From Jacaranda mimosifolia (Eukaryota > Streptophyta > Magnoliopsida > Lamiales > Bignoniaceae), in assembly GCA_018894105.1 (NCBI GenBank), contig CM032120.1:28046710-28110709 (forward strand): a stretch of 64,000 nucleotides of DNA. The letters run 5' to 3'. Below the pieces are notes generated by a model that worked only from the letters and a program-made list of their open reading frames with translations, did no database searches and was not told where the DNA came from. Positions 52,830-62,442 of this stretch are shown here, piece after piece; the first letter of the stretch is position 1; each line of letters opens with the position of its first letter. Both the position numbers and the translations under genes were made by a program.

Positions 52830-54340
52830 TCTATACTATTATTTATAACACAATTTTGTACTTATCTAATTGTCTAATTTTGGCCAAATGTCAAATTTTT
52901 AGAATATGAGTATTTTAATTCATTTAAAAAAATTCATTAGTTGTTGATTATTATCTCTAACAGATATAATTGTATGTTATCTCTGATTTTCTTTCATCCA
53001 AAATTCAAAATATATTTGATAATATTTTATAAACTTTATCTGATAAAGGATTTAATATTATTTATTTGTTATTATATATTGATGAGATAATATCAAAGAT
53101 GTTTAGATATGTTAAAATTCTTCTACTTTATATAGCTAACATAATTTAAAGAATAAAAATACATCCAAGTCTCAAATAAATCTTCTCCTATCTTCCAAAT
53201 TTCACACCTTGAAGAAGAGAATCACCAAGTATCTCCATACAATTTTTTTTCATATGAGTAAAGAAAGAGACATAGCCACTTAATTTCACTCTTTCATTGA
53301 TTTTGTTGTTGCAGTTTTAATTTTATGATTTTACGTTTTATTCATTATATGAAATTGACTGATGTTGAGTATTGATGTAATTTATATGCAGGATAAAGAG
53401 AATACTGAGAAGGTAATGGATCTAGAAAAATATTGAATTTTTGCAATTAATTTGCTTCGGAATCACGAAGTTCGTTCTTTTTTTTTTTTTTTTTTAATAT
53501 TTGAAGATATTATCTTTTGATATATGTAATTTATGACTTCTACATTAAGCTTTATGTTATGGAAAAATTGGTTTGCTCATTTATCATATCAAATATGTAT
53601 GTATAAATATACCATCCAATTTAGAAAATGTATTGAATAAACTATTCTGCACTATTTTTATATTGTATTTTTTATTTTTTTTTTGTATAATTTATAAATT
53701 AGGAATTAGCAATTCAAGTACAAATTATGTTCAAGATTTAATTTTTTTTTCAATTGAATTTATTCATATTATGTCTTTTAATAATATATTTTCTTTCTCT
53801 AAGTATTAAAATTAAGGATGAATCACGGCTATCACCCATGAGATTTGGCGCAATTACGAAAAGGTCCTAATTTTTTCAAAAATTACAAAAACCTCCCTAA
53901 AATGACAAACCTAATTGTAATGTTGACGGAAATTGTGAAAAGTCTAAAATACCCCTAATGGTAAAACAATTAGAAAAATAAAAAATGCTGAAAATTGGTT
54001 TGATGGCTAAAGTCCTAATTGCCCCGCTATGTATCATGATATTTTAAAATTTTGAATTATGTTAAATAGTATATATATTTAAAATAATCTATTTATATAA
54101 TTAAATCTATCTAATACTATTAAATAATAAAATATTTATTACTTGAGTTATATATTAGACAATATTAAACTAAAAGGCATATATAGTAATTTAGTTAAAA
54201 TTAATTAAAATATTTATTAAAATAGAAATCATATTTAAAATAAAGATATTTATCAATTATTCAAATAATAAATATATCTAATAAATTCATAAAAATAATA
54301 AATAAAAATTTAAAAACTATATTAATTAAGAATGAATAAG
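52830..54340. other. AT-rich intergenic DNA next to the viral insertion
   Basis: Includes a poly-T tract at about 53478-53495 and a segment at 53815-53990 resembling a transposon end (GCAATTACGAAAAGGTCC, then AATTACAAAAACCTCCC). Simple AT-rich sequence runs from 54040 up to the viral junction. No gene is supported. Confidence 0.4.
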
Positions 54341-54626
54341 AAAGAAGGTTCCTAAACCTTGGAATGATAGTCATACTAATGCTATTATTAAAATAAAAGA
54401 AAAGGTTAATAAATTGCCTTGTTTAATGCTTTCTAATCCTAATTGGGAAAAAATTGTTGAAACTGATGCCTCTGATTTAGGATATGGAGGTATTTTAACT
54501 CAAATTGATCCTAATAATAAGCAAGAGATTCTTGTTAGATTTTGTTCTGGTAAATGGAATGATAGCCAGAAAAATTATGCAACTGTAGCTAAAGAAATTT
54601 TTGCTATAGTTAAATGTGTGCTTAAA
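54341..54626 (+). pseudogene. Endogenous caulimovirid fragment: start of RNase H region
   Basis: From AAAGAAGGTTCC at 54341 to about 54626 the sequence nearly duplicates 59749-60036 of the long viral unit, with a few substitutions (for example GGATATGG versus GGATGTGG) and one base fewer in an A run. It encodes the first part of the RNase H domain (ETDASD). It breaks off at TTAAAATTCAG and joins leader sequence (GTAAACAATCCC), so it is a rearranged remnant of a third viral copy. Confidence 0.9.
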
Positions 54627-54710
54627 ATTCAGGTAAACAATCCCAATCATGTGATGCTGTGATTCACCGCCTGATCTGTGGCCCCCCTTCATAAGATCCC
54701 AGTGCATAGA

Positions 54711-54723
54711 TGGTATCGGAGCC
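54711..54723 (+). other. Primer-binding site for minus-strand DNA synthesis (tRNA-Met type)
   Basis: TGGTATCGGAGCC matches, with one difference (G for A), the TGGTATCAGAGCC used by caulimovirids, which is complementary to the 3' end of initiator tRNA-Met. It lies 51 bp before the movement-protein ATG and marks the conventional start of the viral map. Confidence 0.85.
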
Positions 54724-54773
54724 ATGGGAGTATAGGGAATACTTAATGATTGCATGTTTAACACTTTCTTAAA

Positions 54774-55862
54774 ATGAATTTTCTTAAAGGAAAATCTAGT
54801 AATATTAAGAATAGTACTATGGAGGAAATAGATCTTCCAGTTAATATTGAACTTCTTAATAAATGGACCATTCCAAAAGTGGATCCAAAACTTATTTATC
54901 AATATGGAACATTTGAGAAAATAGGTCTCAAACAGGTGGTAAAAACTACTGAAGAAACAATTCCTATTTCTAAAGATGATATTACTTTACAGCTTTTTCA
55001 TAGATCTGATATTGATAAGTATAGATCTGCTGATTATAGATTTATTCATATTGGTTTAATACAGATTGCTTTTAAACCACTTACTCTTGATAATCTTCCT
55101 GATAGTTTTGTTGCTATTTTGCGTGATGCTCGTAATTTAAATTGGAAGCACTCAATTATGGGTGTGATACAATCGAGTTTGGCACATGGCCCGGTTTATT
55201 TTAATGTTTATCCTAATTTGCAGTTATCATTAACTGATGTTAATATTTTACATGCTTTAACTTTAAATGTAAAGTTGCATGGTTATAATTATATGCTGAA
55301 TACTGAAACAATTTGTATTACTTATCGCATATATTATAAGCCTTTATACACATTGAATCCTATGTGTAAAATGATAAATAATAATAAAAATGAAACTATT
55401 TTAATTGAAACCAATTTTTGTAAATCTCATATAACAACTAGAAAACCAATAAAATGGGATGATGTAAAATTTCCTGAAAATTGGTTAATGGAAAATGTTA
55501 TTCCTATTCAACCGGTAATACAAACTGAATTAAATAAGGTGATTCAAACCCCAGATGGGAATGTTTTAATTGAGTTTAAACAACCTGGTAATAATAGGTT
55601 AAAATCAAGTAGATCTCATAGATCTTCTTCTTATTCTTCATTTTCTGTGTTTGATCCTCTTGATTATACTGTTGAAAGTCCTGAATTGTCTAGAGCTTCA
55701 ACATCTAGAGTTAGAAATAATAATTCTGAAACTCGTTTTGGAAAATTAAAAATTTCTTCTGATAATATTGTTCATGGTATTCCTACTGATAATAATAGTG
55801 AGGAGTCTCTTGAACCAACTGAATCCGATATGGATTTTTCTGTGAGAAATACTCGCATTTAA
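54774..55862 (+). CDS. Viral movement protein, 30K superfamily (endogenous caulimovirid)
   Basis: An open frame of 362 aa with no internal stop. The core at about residues 80-200 has the caulimovirid MP pattern: FIHIGLIQIAF, a GVIQSSLAHGPVYFNVYP block near residue 130-147, then LHALTLNVKLHGY and ITYRIYYK. Such proteins form tubules through plasmodesmata for cell-to-cell spread. The C-terminal third is Ser/Asn-rich and probably disordered. The stop is 14 bp before the next ORF, as in a polycistronic pregenomic RNA. As integrated there is no viral promoter immediately upstream of it, because the unit is permuted; expression would need read-through. The first ATG is assumed to be the start. Confidence 0.88.
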   Translation: MNFLKGKSSNIKNSTMEEIDLPVNIELLNKWTIPKVDPKLIYQYGTFEKIGLKQVVKTTEETIPISKDDITLQLFHRSDIDKYRSADYRFIHIGLIQIAFKPLTLDNLPDSFVAILRDARNLNWKHSIMGVIQSSLAHGPVYFNVYPNLQLSLTDVNILHALTLNVKLHGYNYMLNTETICITYRIYYKPLYTLNPMCKMINNNKNETILIETNFCKSHITTRKPIKWDDVKFPENWLMENVIPIQPVIQTELNKVIQTPDGNVLIEFKQPGNNRLKSSRSHRSSSYSSFSVFDPLDYTVESPELSRASTSRVRNNNSETRFGKLKISSDNIVHGIPTDNNSEESLEPTESDMDFSVRNTRI

Positions 55863-55876
55863 TAAATTGTTTTATA

Positions 55877-58800
55877 ATGAATCAAAACAAACTTGATTTT
55901 TCAAAAGGTTCTTATAATAGAAAACTTATATCACTGGAGTTTAATAAAGATCGTTGGATTTTATTTAGAAAATGGTTTTTTGATAATTTTAATAAAGATC
56001 AACAAAATTATTTTCAAACAGAATTTTATAAATTCGTAGAAGAGAAAAATCAAATAATACCTTTTGTTCCTTGGTTTTTGGTCAATTATATTGAACCTCA
56101 AATTTCTGTTCTTGAAAGAACTTATATTTATGATAATGGTAGGAAAGAAAAAACTGTTTTTCCTCCACAAGATTCTTTTATTATTGAAGGTAATAATAAA
56201 TTTTCTTTTGTTGCATTTTATAAAATGCTTGAAAATGATACAGCTGTTGTTACTACTCGTAATATGAATGTTTTAATTAAACAGCAAAATTATGCTAATT
56301 TATATTTAAATGTACTTGGTGAAAATATTTACCAACTTGATAAAAGACTCAATGATATAATTGTTAATATGGAAAAATTAAATAAAAATATTAATAATTT
56401 GGAAGAGAAAATTGATAAACAATTTGTTCATCCTGCTCCTGGTCATATTGCTATGCCTTCTATTCAGCCCCCTCCTGAAGTTAATGATTTCATTGTTAGG
56501 GATGTTTCTGAAATAGAAAAGGTAATAACTAAGAAATTTGCTGAATTTAGGATTTCTACTCTTAATAAGGAGTTAGATGAGAATGATTATAATAATAAAG
56601 TTAGGGAAGAGATTAATAAAATTCAGAATTATGCAGATAGGCCAACAATGAGAACTTATTATTATCCTAGGCCTACACCACAAGATGTTTTGCATGAAGA
56701 ACAAGATTTAGTTCTTAACAATTCTTATAATGGTAAAAGCATCTATGAATGGAATTTGGATGGTTTTACTGAACGCCATATTTATAATTTGGTGCATCGT
56801 ATGTTAATGTATTGTACTATTTGCAAGAATAATGGTAATAGTGATAATACTGTTGCAAAAATGATTATTGCAGGTTTTACTGGCCAACTTAAAGGTTGGT
56901 GGGATAATTATCTTTCTCCTAATAATAAAGAGGAGATTCTTAATAGTGTTAAACAGGAAGGAACCAGTAATAATATTGAAAATGCTGTTTATACTTTGAT
57001 TGTTACTATTATAGAACATTTTACTGGTAGATATACTAATAACTCTGAACATATTAGAACTTTATTGAATGGTTTAAAATGTCAGAGTCTTACATCTTTT
57101 AGATGGTATAAAGATACTTTTCTTTCTAGAGTTATGGAGCTTCCTGAGTCAAATAGTGACCATTGGAAATCCAAGTTTATAGATGGGTTGCCTTATATGT
57201 TTGCTGAGAGAGTTAGAAAAAATCTTAGGCAAAATGAGTCTAATATAGACTATAGTAAATTTACATATGGCAAGTTAATAGGAACTTGTATTCAGGAAGG
57301 ATTAGCCCTTTGTAATGATATTAAATTGAATCAACAAATTAAGCGTAATAATATTACGGAAAGAAAACAATTAGGTCAGTTTTGTGGACAGTTTGGGATG
57401 GAAAACCCAAAACAGGTTAGTAATAATAAACCACAAAAACATGATAATGAGAGTTATAGAAAAAAATCTAGGAAGAAAACTCATAAACAGACTAGAGAAA
57501 AACAGAAAGAAAAAATGAAACGTTATAGAGAATCTGGCAATTATAGAGAACCTAGACCTTCTAATAGGACCATAAGAAAGAAATTTCATAAATATGGTGC
57601 CTGTTATAAGTGTGGTAAGGTAGGACACTATGCTGATAAGTGTAGAATGAGAGAAAGAATTAATAGCCTTGAGATAGATGATAATCTTAAGGATATTCTT
57701 TTTAAATTAATGTTAGAATCTGATGATGATATTGATTCTGCTTTTTCTGATAATATTAATGAATGTGTTGATAGTTCTAGTTCTGAATGTGATCCTTGTA
57801 AGGAAGGATTGTCATGTGATAATATTGTATCTGATAATAGTAAATCTGATACTGATGAGATGTATAATTTAATTTCTCAGTTTTCTGAATTAAATGTTCT
57901 TAGTAATGATAATACTATTGAATTTTTGAAAATGATAAAAGATCCTAGTTTAAGATCTAAGATAATAGATGAAATGGAAAATATTTCTTCTTCTTCTTCT
58001 CCTTCCCCAACTTCTTCTTTTCAAAATAATATTTTAAGGGATAATGATCCCTATTCTATGTCTGAAGTTTATAAAATATTAGAAAGTAGGAATAAATCTA
58101 GAAGTCCTACTAATTTGATTGATTTGAAGAAAGAAGTGGATAATTTAAGAAGAGAAATTATTGATTTAAAAAGAAATAATAACTCTTTAGAAGAAAGAAT
58201 AAAAAGATTAGAAATTTCTCAGGGTAAACAAATAATTCCTCAAATTGATAATATGTTTAATTTTCCTGAGAGTATTAATAATAATATTCAAAGTGATGAT
58301 TTTCTTAATAAATTAGAAATGATTACTTCACAAAAATGGCTTGTGAAAATAAAACTTTTAATTAGCAATAATTTTTCAAAAGAATTTATAGCACTAATTG
58401 ATAGTGGTGCTGATTTAAATTGTATTCAAGAAGGTTTAATACCTACTAGGTATTTTGAAAAAACTACTCATATTCTTCGTACTGCTAATAGTGAAAAACT
58501 TGACATTAGTTATAAATTGTCAAAAGCTTTTATTTGTAAAAATAAAATCTGTATTCCTAATAGCTTCTTATTGGTTAAAAATATTTCAAACCAAATCATT
58601 CTTGGAACCCCGTTTTTAAAGAAAATTTATCCTTTAAAAATGGTTGATAAAAATGGTTTTACTGGTACATATAATAATAAAGAAATTTATTTTGAATTTA
58701 TTGTTGAACCTTTTTCTAGAATTCTTAATAATATTGAAGAAGTTTTAAAAGCTAAAACTAATCATATTAATTTCTTAAAACAAGAAATTGTTAGTCTCGA

Positions 58801-59818
58801 TATTGATAATCAATTAGAAAAGCCTAAGTTAAAAGAGAAAATAGCTTTTCTTGAAAATCAATTTGCTTTATCTGTGTGTAATGAACACCCTAATGCTTTT
58901 TGGAATAGAAAGAAGCATATTGTTGATTTGCCTTATGATGATAGCTTTGATGGTAATATTCCTACTAAAGCTAGGCCTTGTCAAATGAATTATGAATATT
59001 TAAATTATTGTAAAAAAGAAATTGAGTCTTTATTACAAAAGAGCTTAATAAGGCCAACCAAGTCTGCTTGGTCCTGTACTGCGTTTTATGTTAATAAACA
59101 TAGTGAACAAGAACGTGGTGCTCCTAGATTAGTAATAAACTATAAACCTCTTAATAAGGTTTTAAAATGGATTAAGTATCCTATTCCTAATAAAAAGGAT
59201 TTGCTTGATAGACTTTTTGATGCTAATATATTTTCAAAATTTGATTTAAAATCTGGTTATTGGCAAATTCAAATTGCTGAAAAGGATAAGTTTAAAACTG
59301 CCTTTAATGTTCCATTTGGGCAATATGAATGGAATGTTATGCCATTTGGTCTGAAGAATGCCCCTTCAGAATTTCAAAAAATTATGAATGATATTTTCAA
59401 TCCTTTTAATAGCTTTATCATTGTTTATATTGATGATATTTTGGTTTTTTCTAATACCATAGAAAATCATTTTAAACATCTTAATATTTTTAAAACTGCT
59501 ATAATAAATAGTGGTCTTGTTATTTCTAAACCCAAAATGGTTTTGTTTCAAACTAAAATTAAATTTTTGGGTCATTTTATTGAAAAAGGAAAAATTGTTC
59601 CTATTAATAGAAGTATTGAATTTGCTTCTAAGTTTCCTGATAGAATTGCTGATAAAACTCAATTACAAAGATTTTTAGGGAGTCTAAATTATATTTCTCC
59701 TTATTATAAAAATCTTGCTCAGGATACTGCATTGTTATATGATAGGTTAAAGAAGGTTCCTAAACCTTGGAATGATAGTCATACTAATGCTATTATTAAA
59801 ATAAAAGAAAAAGGTTAA
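55877..59818 (+). CDS. Viral capsid-protease-reverse transcriptase polyprotein (endogenous caulimovirid)
   Basis: An open frame of 1313 aa. The N-terminal half is the capsid-like region, with a Lys/Arg-rich stretch (about 520-570) and a CCHC zinc knuckle CYKCGKVGHYADKC at residues 576-589. An acidic Ser/Asp-rich segment (about 600-700) and a predicted coiled coil (about 748-785) follow. The aspartic protease motif IDSGAD is at about residue 841-846. The reverse transcriptase has FDLKSGYWQI, PFGQYEWNVMPFGLKNAPSEF and the catalytic YIDD at 1184-1187. The frame ends at TAA 59816-59818 just before RNase H, after an A run one base longer than in the partial copy at 54341-54626. In exogenous caulimovirids RT and RNase H are in one frame. 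Capsid and polymerase being in one ORF, with MP separate, is a notable arrangement. Confidence 0.9.
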   Translation: MNQNKLDFSKGSYNRKLISLEFNKDRWILFRKWFFDNFNKDQQNYFQTEFYKFVEEKNQIIPFVPWFLVNYIEPQISVLERTYIYDNGRKEKTVFPPQDSFIIEGNNKFSFVAFYKMLENDTAVVTTRNMNVLIKQQNYANLYLNVLGENIYQLDKRLNDIIVNMEKLNKNINNLEEKIDKQFVHPAPGHIAMPSIQPPPEVNDFIVRDVSEIEKVITKKFAEFRISTLNKELDENDYNNKVREEINKIQNYADRPTMRTYYYPRPTPQDVLHEEQDLVLNNSYNGKSIYEWNLDGFTERHIYNLVHRMLMYCTICKNNGNSDNTVAKMIIAGFTGQLKGWWDNYLSPNNKEEILNSVKQEGTSNNIENAVYTLIVTIIEHFTGRYTNNSEHIRTLLNGLKCQSLTSFRWYKDTFLSRVMELPESNSDHWKSKFIDGLPYMFAERVRKNLRQNESNIDYSKFTYGKLIGTCIQEGLALCNDIKLNQQIKRNNITERKQLGQFCGQFGMENPKQVSNNKPQKHDNESYRKKSRKKTHKQTREKQKEKMKRYRESGNYREPRPSNRTIRKKFHKYGACYKCGKVGHYADKCRMRERINSLEIDDNLKDILFKLMLESDDDIDSAFSDNINECVDSSSSECDPCKEGLSCDNIVSDNSKSDTDEMYNLISQFSELNVLSNDNTIEFLKMIKDPSLRSKIIDEMENISSSSSPSPTSSFQNNILRDNDPYSMSEVYKILESRNKSRSPTNLIDLKKEVDNLRREIIDLKRNNNSLEERIKRLEISQGKQIIPQIDNMFNFPESINNNIQSDDFLNKLEMITSQKWLVKIKLLISNNFSKEFIALIDSGADLNCIQEGLIPTRYFEKTTHILRTANSEKLDISYKLSKAFICKNKICIPNSFLLVKNISNQIILGTPFLKKIYPLKMVDKNGFTGTYNNKEIYFEFIVEPFSRILNNIEEVLKAKTNHINFLKQEIVSLDIDNQLEKPKLKEKIAFLENQFALSVCNEHPNAFWNRKKHIVDLPYDDSFDGNIPTKARPCQMNYEYLNYCKKEIESLLQKSLIRPTKSAWSCTAFYVNKHSEQERGAPRLVINYKPLNKVLKWIKYPIPNKKDLLDRLFDANIFSKFDLKSGYWQIQIAEKDKFKTAFNVPFGQYEWNVMPFGLKNAPSEFQKIMNDIFNPFNSFIIVYIDDILVFSNTIENHFKHLNIFKTAIINSGLVISKPKMVLFQTKIKFLGHFIEKGKIVPINRSIEFASKFPDRIADKTQLQRFLGSLNYISPYYKNLAQDTALLYDRLKKVPKPWNDSHTNAIIKIKEKG

Positions 59819-59822
59819 TAAA

Positions 59823-60251
59823 TTGCCTTGTTTAATGCTTTCTAATCCTAATTGGGAAAAAATTGTTGAAACTGATGCCTCTGATTTAGGATGTGGAGGT
59901 ATTTTAACTCAAATTGATCCTAATAATAAGCAAGAGATTCTTGTTAGATTTTGTTCTGGTAAATGGAATGATAGCCAGAAAAATTATGCAACTGTAGCTA
60001 AAGAAATTTTTGCTATAGTTAAATGTGTGCTTAAATTTCAAGATGATTTATATAATCAGTTTTTTATAGTTAAAACTGATTGTCAGGCTGCACAATTTAT
60101 GTTTAATAAAGATTTTAAACATAATGTTTCAAAACAAATGTTTGCAAGGTGGCAAGCTTATTTAGCCCCTTTTGATTCTAAAATAATATATAAAAAGGGC
60201 AGTGATAATAGTCTCCCTGATTTTCTAACCCCAGAATTTTTGCAGGGATGA
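59823..60251 (+). pseudogene. Viral RNase H domain, displaced into a separate frame
   Basis: 142 aa carrying the RNase H acidic residues in ETDASD, AKEIFAIV, VKTDCQ and SDNSLPDF. It is normally the C-terminal part of the RT protein that removes RNA from the DNA hybrid; here a one-base length difference near 59812 puts it in another frame. The first in-frame ATG (59823) is probably not a natural start. Its stop TGA overlaps the next ATG as ATGA. Confidence 0.85.
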
Positions 60252-61705
60252 TCCCTTATAGGGGCCATAATCCCTTCTCTAATAGAGGAGGAAGAGGAAG
60301 CAATTATCGTGGCACGCCAAGGCCACTAATACAACATGGCAAACATAAGCTAATAGCTTCCCCGGTTTCTCAGGCATCATATGCCTCTTCAACCTCTTCA
60401 GATCCAATTTATAAAGATCCCCTTTTTGCAGAATTTCTGCAATTCAAGCAAAAACAAAATACAGATGAGTCTAATAAACCATCTGCCTCCAACCCGTCCA
60501 AAAAGCCAGAAGGAACTAATAAACCTTCTTTTGTGGATGTTACTTCTAATATTGCATCCCCAGTTGATGAGGATTCCCTCACAACTTTTGAGCAAAAAGA
60601 TGCTAAGGATATAATAACAATCCTTGAGCATAAAGATCTTCAATGGAAGAAGGATCCATGGGTAATACACCAAAGGTATTTGGATACAGCATCATATGCT
60701 GCTGGGTCTTATAAACCCAGAATATTTTTTGAAAATATTCTTATTTATACTGGCTCTTGTGAGGTTAATCATTATTTTCCTTATCAAGAGAAAAATATTT
60801 TTAATTTTAGTAAAATAATAATTAAAAAATTGATTTCTATTGAAGAATGGGGTTTATCCTCATTAAAAGAAAAAGAATTTTCTGTTAATAGAATTACTTT
60901 TAAATTTAATTACTGGGATTATATCCAGGCTTTTAAAAATATTTTTCTTTACGAAAATCCCAGGAAAAAACATACTTGGTTTATAAAAGTATGTCCTGAA
61001 CTTTTTGACACAAAAATACCAAATTGGTTTGTGTTTTGGTGGCAATCATATGGCCCTACTCATAATATTTTGCCAGATCAATTTAGACAGGCATATGATA
61101 AATGGAGTCAATATTCTCCAGAATTAATAGAGGCAGAAGAAAATGATGAGATGGCAACTAATAAAGCAGCCATGCTTTTCTTTATGGAATTTTCTATTCC
61201 TTGGATCTGGAAATGGGTTCCAGATGTTGGAGTTACGGAAGATAATATTCCTTGTCTTTATCGTTCCTATTATATCAAATGGTGGAACAAAATGCTTCAA
61301 ATTGACAAGCAAAGTGGCCAAATTGAGGGTCAAGATACTTTAAATAATATTTTTAAAGCGACCCAATTATACAGGGAAAAATTTGAATCTGATAAGAAAA
61401 AAGAAGCTTCATCATTGTTCGGAAAAGCTTCAGAAAAAATAAAAATGCGCAAGGAAAAATTGTGCAAAGAAGACTTGCTCAAAGAAGTACTTAATATGGT
61501 ACAAGCTGAGTTAAAAGGGCAAGATGATAAAGAGCAATCAGATGAAGAAGATGATGATGTATCAATGGCTACTTCATCTAGATCAAGAACAGATGACAAC
61601 CAATATGGATGTCTGGGAGGTGAATCACAGGACCCCAATGAGGATATACCCTCAACACAAGACATTCATAAAATTATTGCTTCCCTCAGAAAGGAAAAAG
61701 AATAG
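60248..61705 (+). CDS. Unassigned 3' ORF of the endogenous caulimovirid, 485 aa
   Basis: The start overlaps the RNase H stop (ATGA), suggesting coupled translation on a polycistronic RNA. The N-terminus is basic and Gly/Arg-rich (NRGGRGSNYRGTPRP), then a Ser/Pro-rich linker (about 35-110), a central region dense in Trp, Tyr and Phe (FWWQSYGPTH, SIPWIWKWVPD, YIKWWNKML), and a charged C-terminus with Lys-rich then Asp/Glu-rich runs. Its place corresponds to the inclusion-body/transactivator gene of other caulimovirids, but I cannot see the motifs that would prove it. An RNA-binding role is possible from the RGG-like start; that is inference. The same ORF occurs in the inverted copy. Confidence 0.75.
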   Translation: MIPYRGHNPFSNRGGRGSNYRGTPRPLIQHGKHKLIASPVSQASYASSTSSDPIYKDPLFAEFLQFKQKQNTDESNKPSASNPSKKPEGTNKPSFVDVTSNIASPVDEDSLTTFEQKDAKDIITILEHKDLQWKKDPWVIHQRYLDTASYAAGSYKPRIFFENILIYTGSCEVNHYFPYQEKNIFNFSKIIIKKLISIEEWGLSSLKEKEFSVNRITFKFNYWDYIQAFKNIFLYENPRKKHTWFIKVCPELFDTKIPNWFVFWWQSYGPTHNILPDQFRQAYDKWSQYSPELIEAEENDEMATNKAAMLFFMEFSIPWIWKWVPDVGVTEDNIPCLYRSYYIKWWNKMLQIDKQSGQIEGQDTLNNIFKATQLYREKFESDKKKEASSLFGKASEKIKMRKEKLCKEDLLKEVLNMVQAELKGQDDKEQSDEEDDDVSMATSSRSRTDDNQYGCLGGESQDPNEDIPSTQDIHKIIASLRKEKE

Positions 61706-61740
61706 AGGGATAAAATAGTAATTTGTAATAGGGATTACTA

Positions 61741-61888
61741 TTTGAACAGTAATATACTGTTCATTTTTACTGTACATTGTTACTGTTCGGATTCGAAAAT
61801 TTTGAAATCCGCACAGTAGTTTCAGCTTTTTACTGTTCGGACTCGAAATGTTTGAAGTCCGCACAGTTTTTCTTTTGTCTATAAATAG
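61741..61888 (+). promoter_or_regulatory. Viral pregenomic RNA promoter with ACTGT repeats and TATA box, unit 1
   Basis: CTATAAATAG at 61879-61888 is a strong TATA box; the start would be expected near 61915. Upstream, two 36-bp near-palindromes (ACTGTTCGGATTCG...CCGCACAGT, 61782-61817 and 61832-61867) repeat at a 50-bp interval. A further palindrome GAACAGTAATATACTGTTC lies at 61744-61762. ACTGT/ACAGT half-sites therefore recur through the whole upstream block. Confidence 0.75.
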
Positions 61889-61914
61889 GTTGGGGTTTTG
61901 TTGTTGGAGGAGGA

Positions 61915-62442
61915 CGCTTTCCATTCCTCTCCAAAATTTTCTTTTGTTTTCCCCTGATTTCCCTTCTGTAATTTCCCCGCTTGTAATTTTCTTTTCTAAG
62001 TTTAGTTTTATTTGTGTAATAAGAAGTTGCAGTTTTGAAGACCTCTGCTTGGTAAGATTTAATTTAATTTTATTGTTTTAAATATTTATTTTATTTTAGA
62101 CTTAGCCTAATGGAAGGCTAAGGTGTTTGTGTTAAACATGTAAGAGTTAGATATTTCCTATATAATTGTGGTAAAGGTCTGTATATGTACAAGACTATGT
62201 AAGAAGGGTTCGGATCTCATGGTCTGGTTAGCCAGTTATGGTTGGGTTCTGAGGCTTAACGGCACTCTTAAGTATGTTGTCCTCTGGAAGTTTGCCCTTT
62301 TGCCCTTGTTAGCCGGGTTTGGCGTTTGTGGGCGTTTCGGGGCTCTTGTGTTCCAGAATTCATACTTAGTGGGCTTGTTAAATTCAGGTAAACAATCCCA
62401 ATCATGTGATGCTGTGATTCACCGCCTGATCTGTGGCCCCCC
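61915..62442 (+). other. Viral leader (first part) of unit 1
   Basis: From the inferred start to the palindrome junction. It contains short ORFs, the longest from 62168 that crosses the junction, as is common for caulimovirid leaders. It ends with AATTCAGGTAAACAATC (a splice-donor-like CAG|GTAAAC) and GTGGCCCCCC. Confidence 0.55.

Larger units (their letters stand above)
54627..62442 (+). mobile_element. Endogenous caulimovirid unit 1, slightly over full length
   Basis: The order is leader with a tRNA-Met primer site, movement protein, capsid-protease-RT polyprotein, RNase H, an unassigned ORF, promoter and leader. The leader end (AATTCAGGTAAAC to GTGGCCCCCC) appears at 54627-54687 and again at about 62381-62442, so the unit is a circularly permuted, terminally redundant copy; the distance between equal points gives a genome length of 7755 bp. 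That fits Caulimoviridae (about 7-9 kb). Separate MP, fused capsid-pol and a downstream ORF do not let me settle the genus. Base composition is markedly AT-rich with A/T-ending codons, unlike host exons. The unit has one clear frame break (near 59812). The arm shared with the inverted copy differs at only a handful of bases, so the integration or rearrangement looks recent. Confidence 0.92.

Noticed and set aside
52830..53480. Possible Helitron (starts TCTATACTATTATT after an A; hairpin CTTCG...CGAAG near 53456)
   Set aside because: No CTRR end follows the hairpin, so the second terminus is missing.
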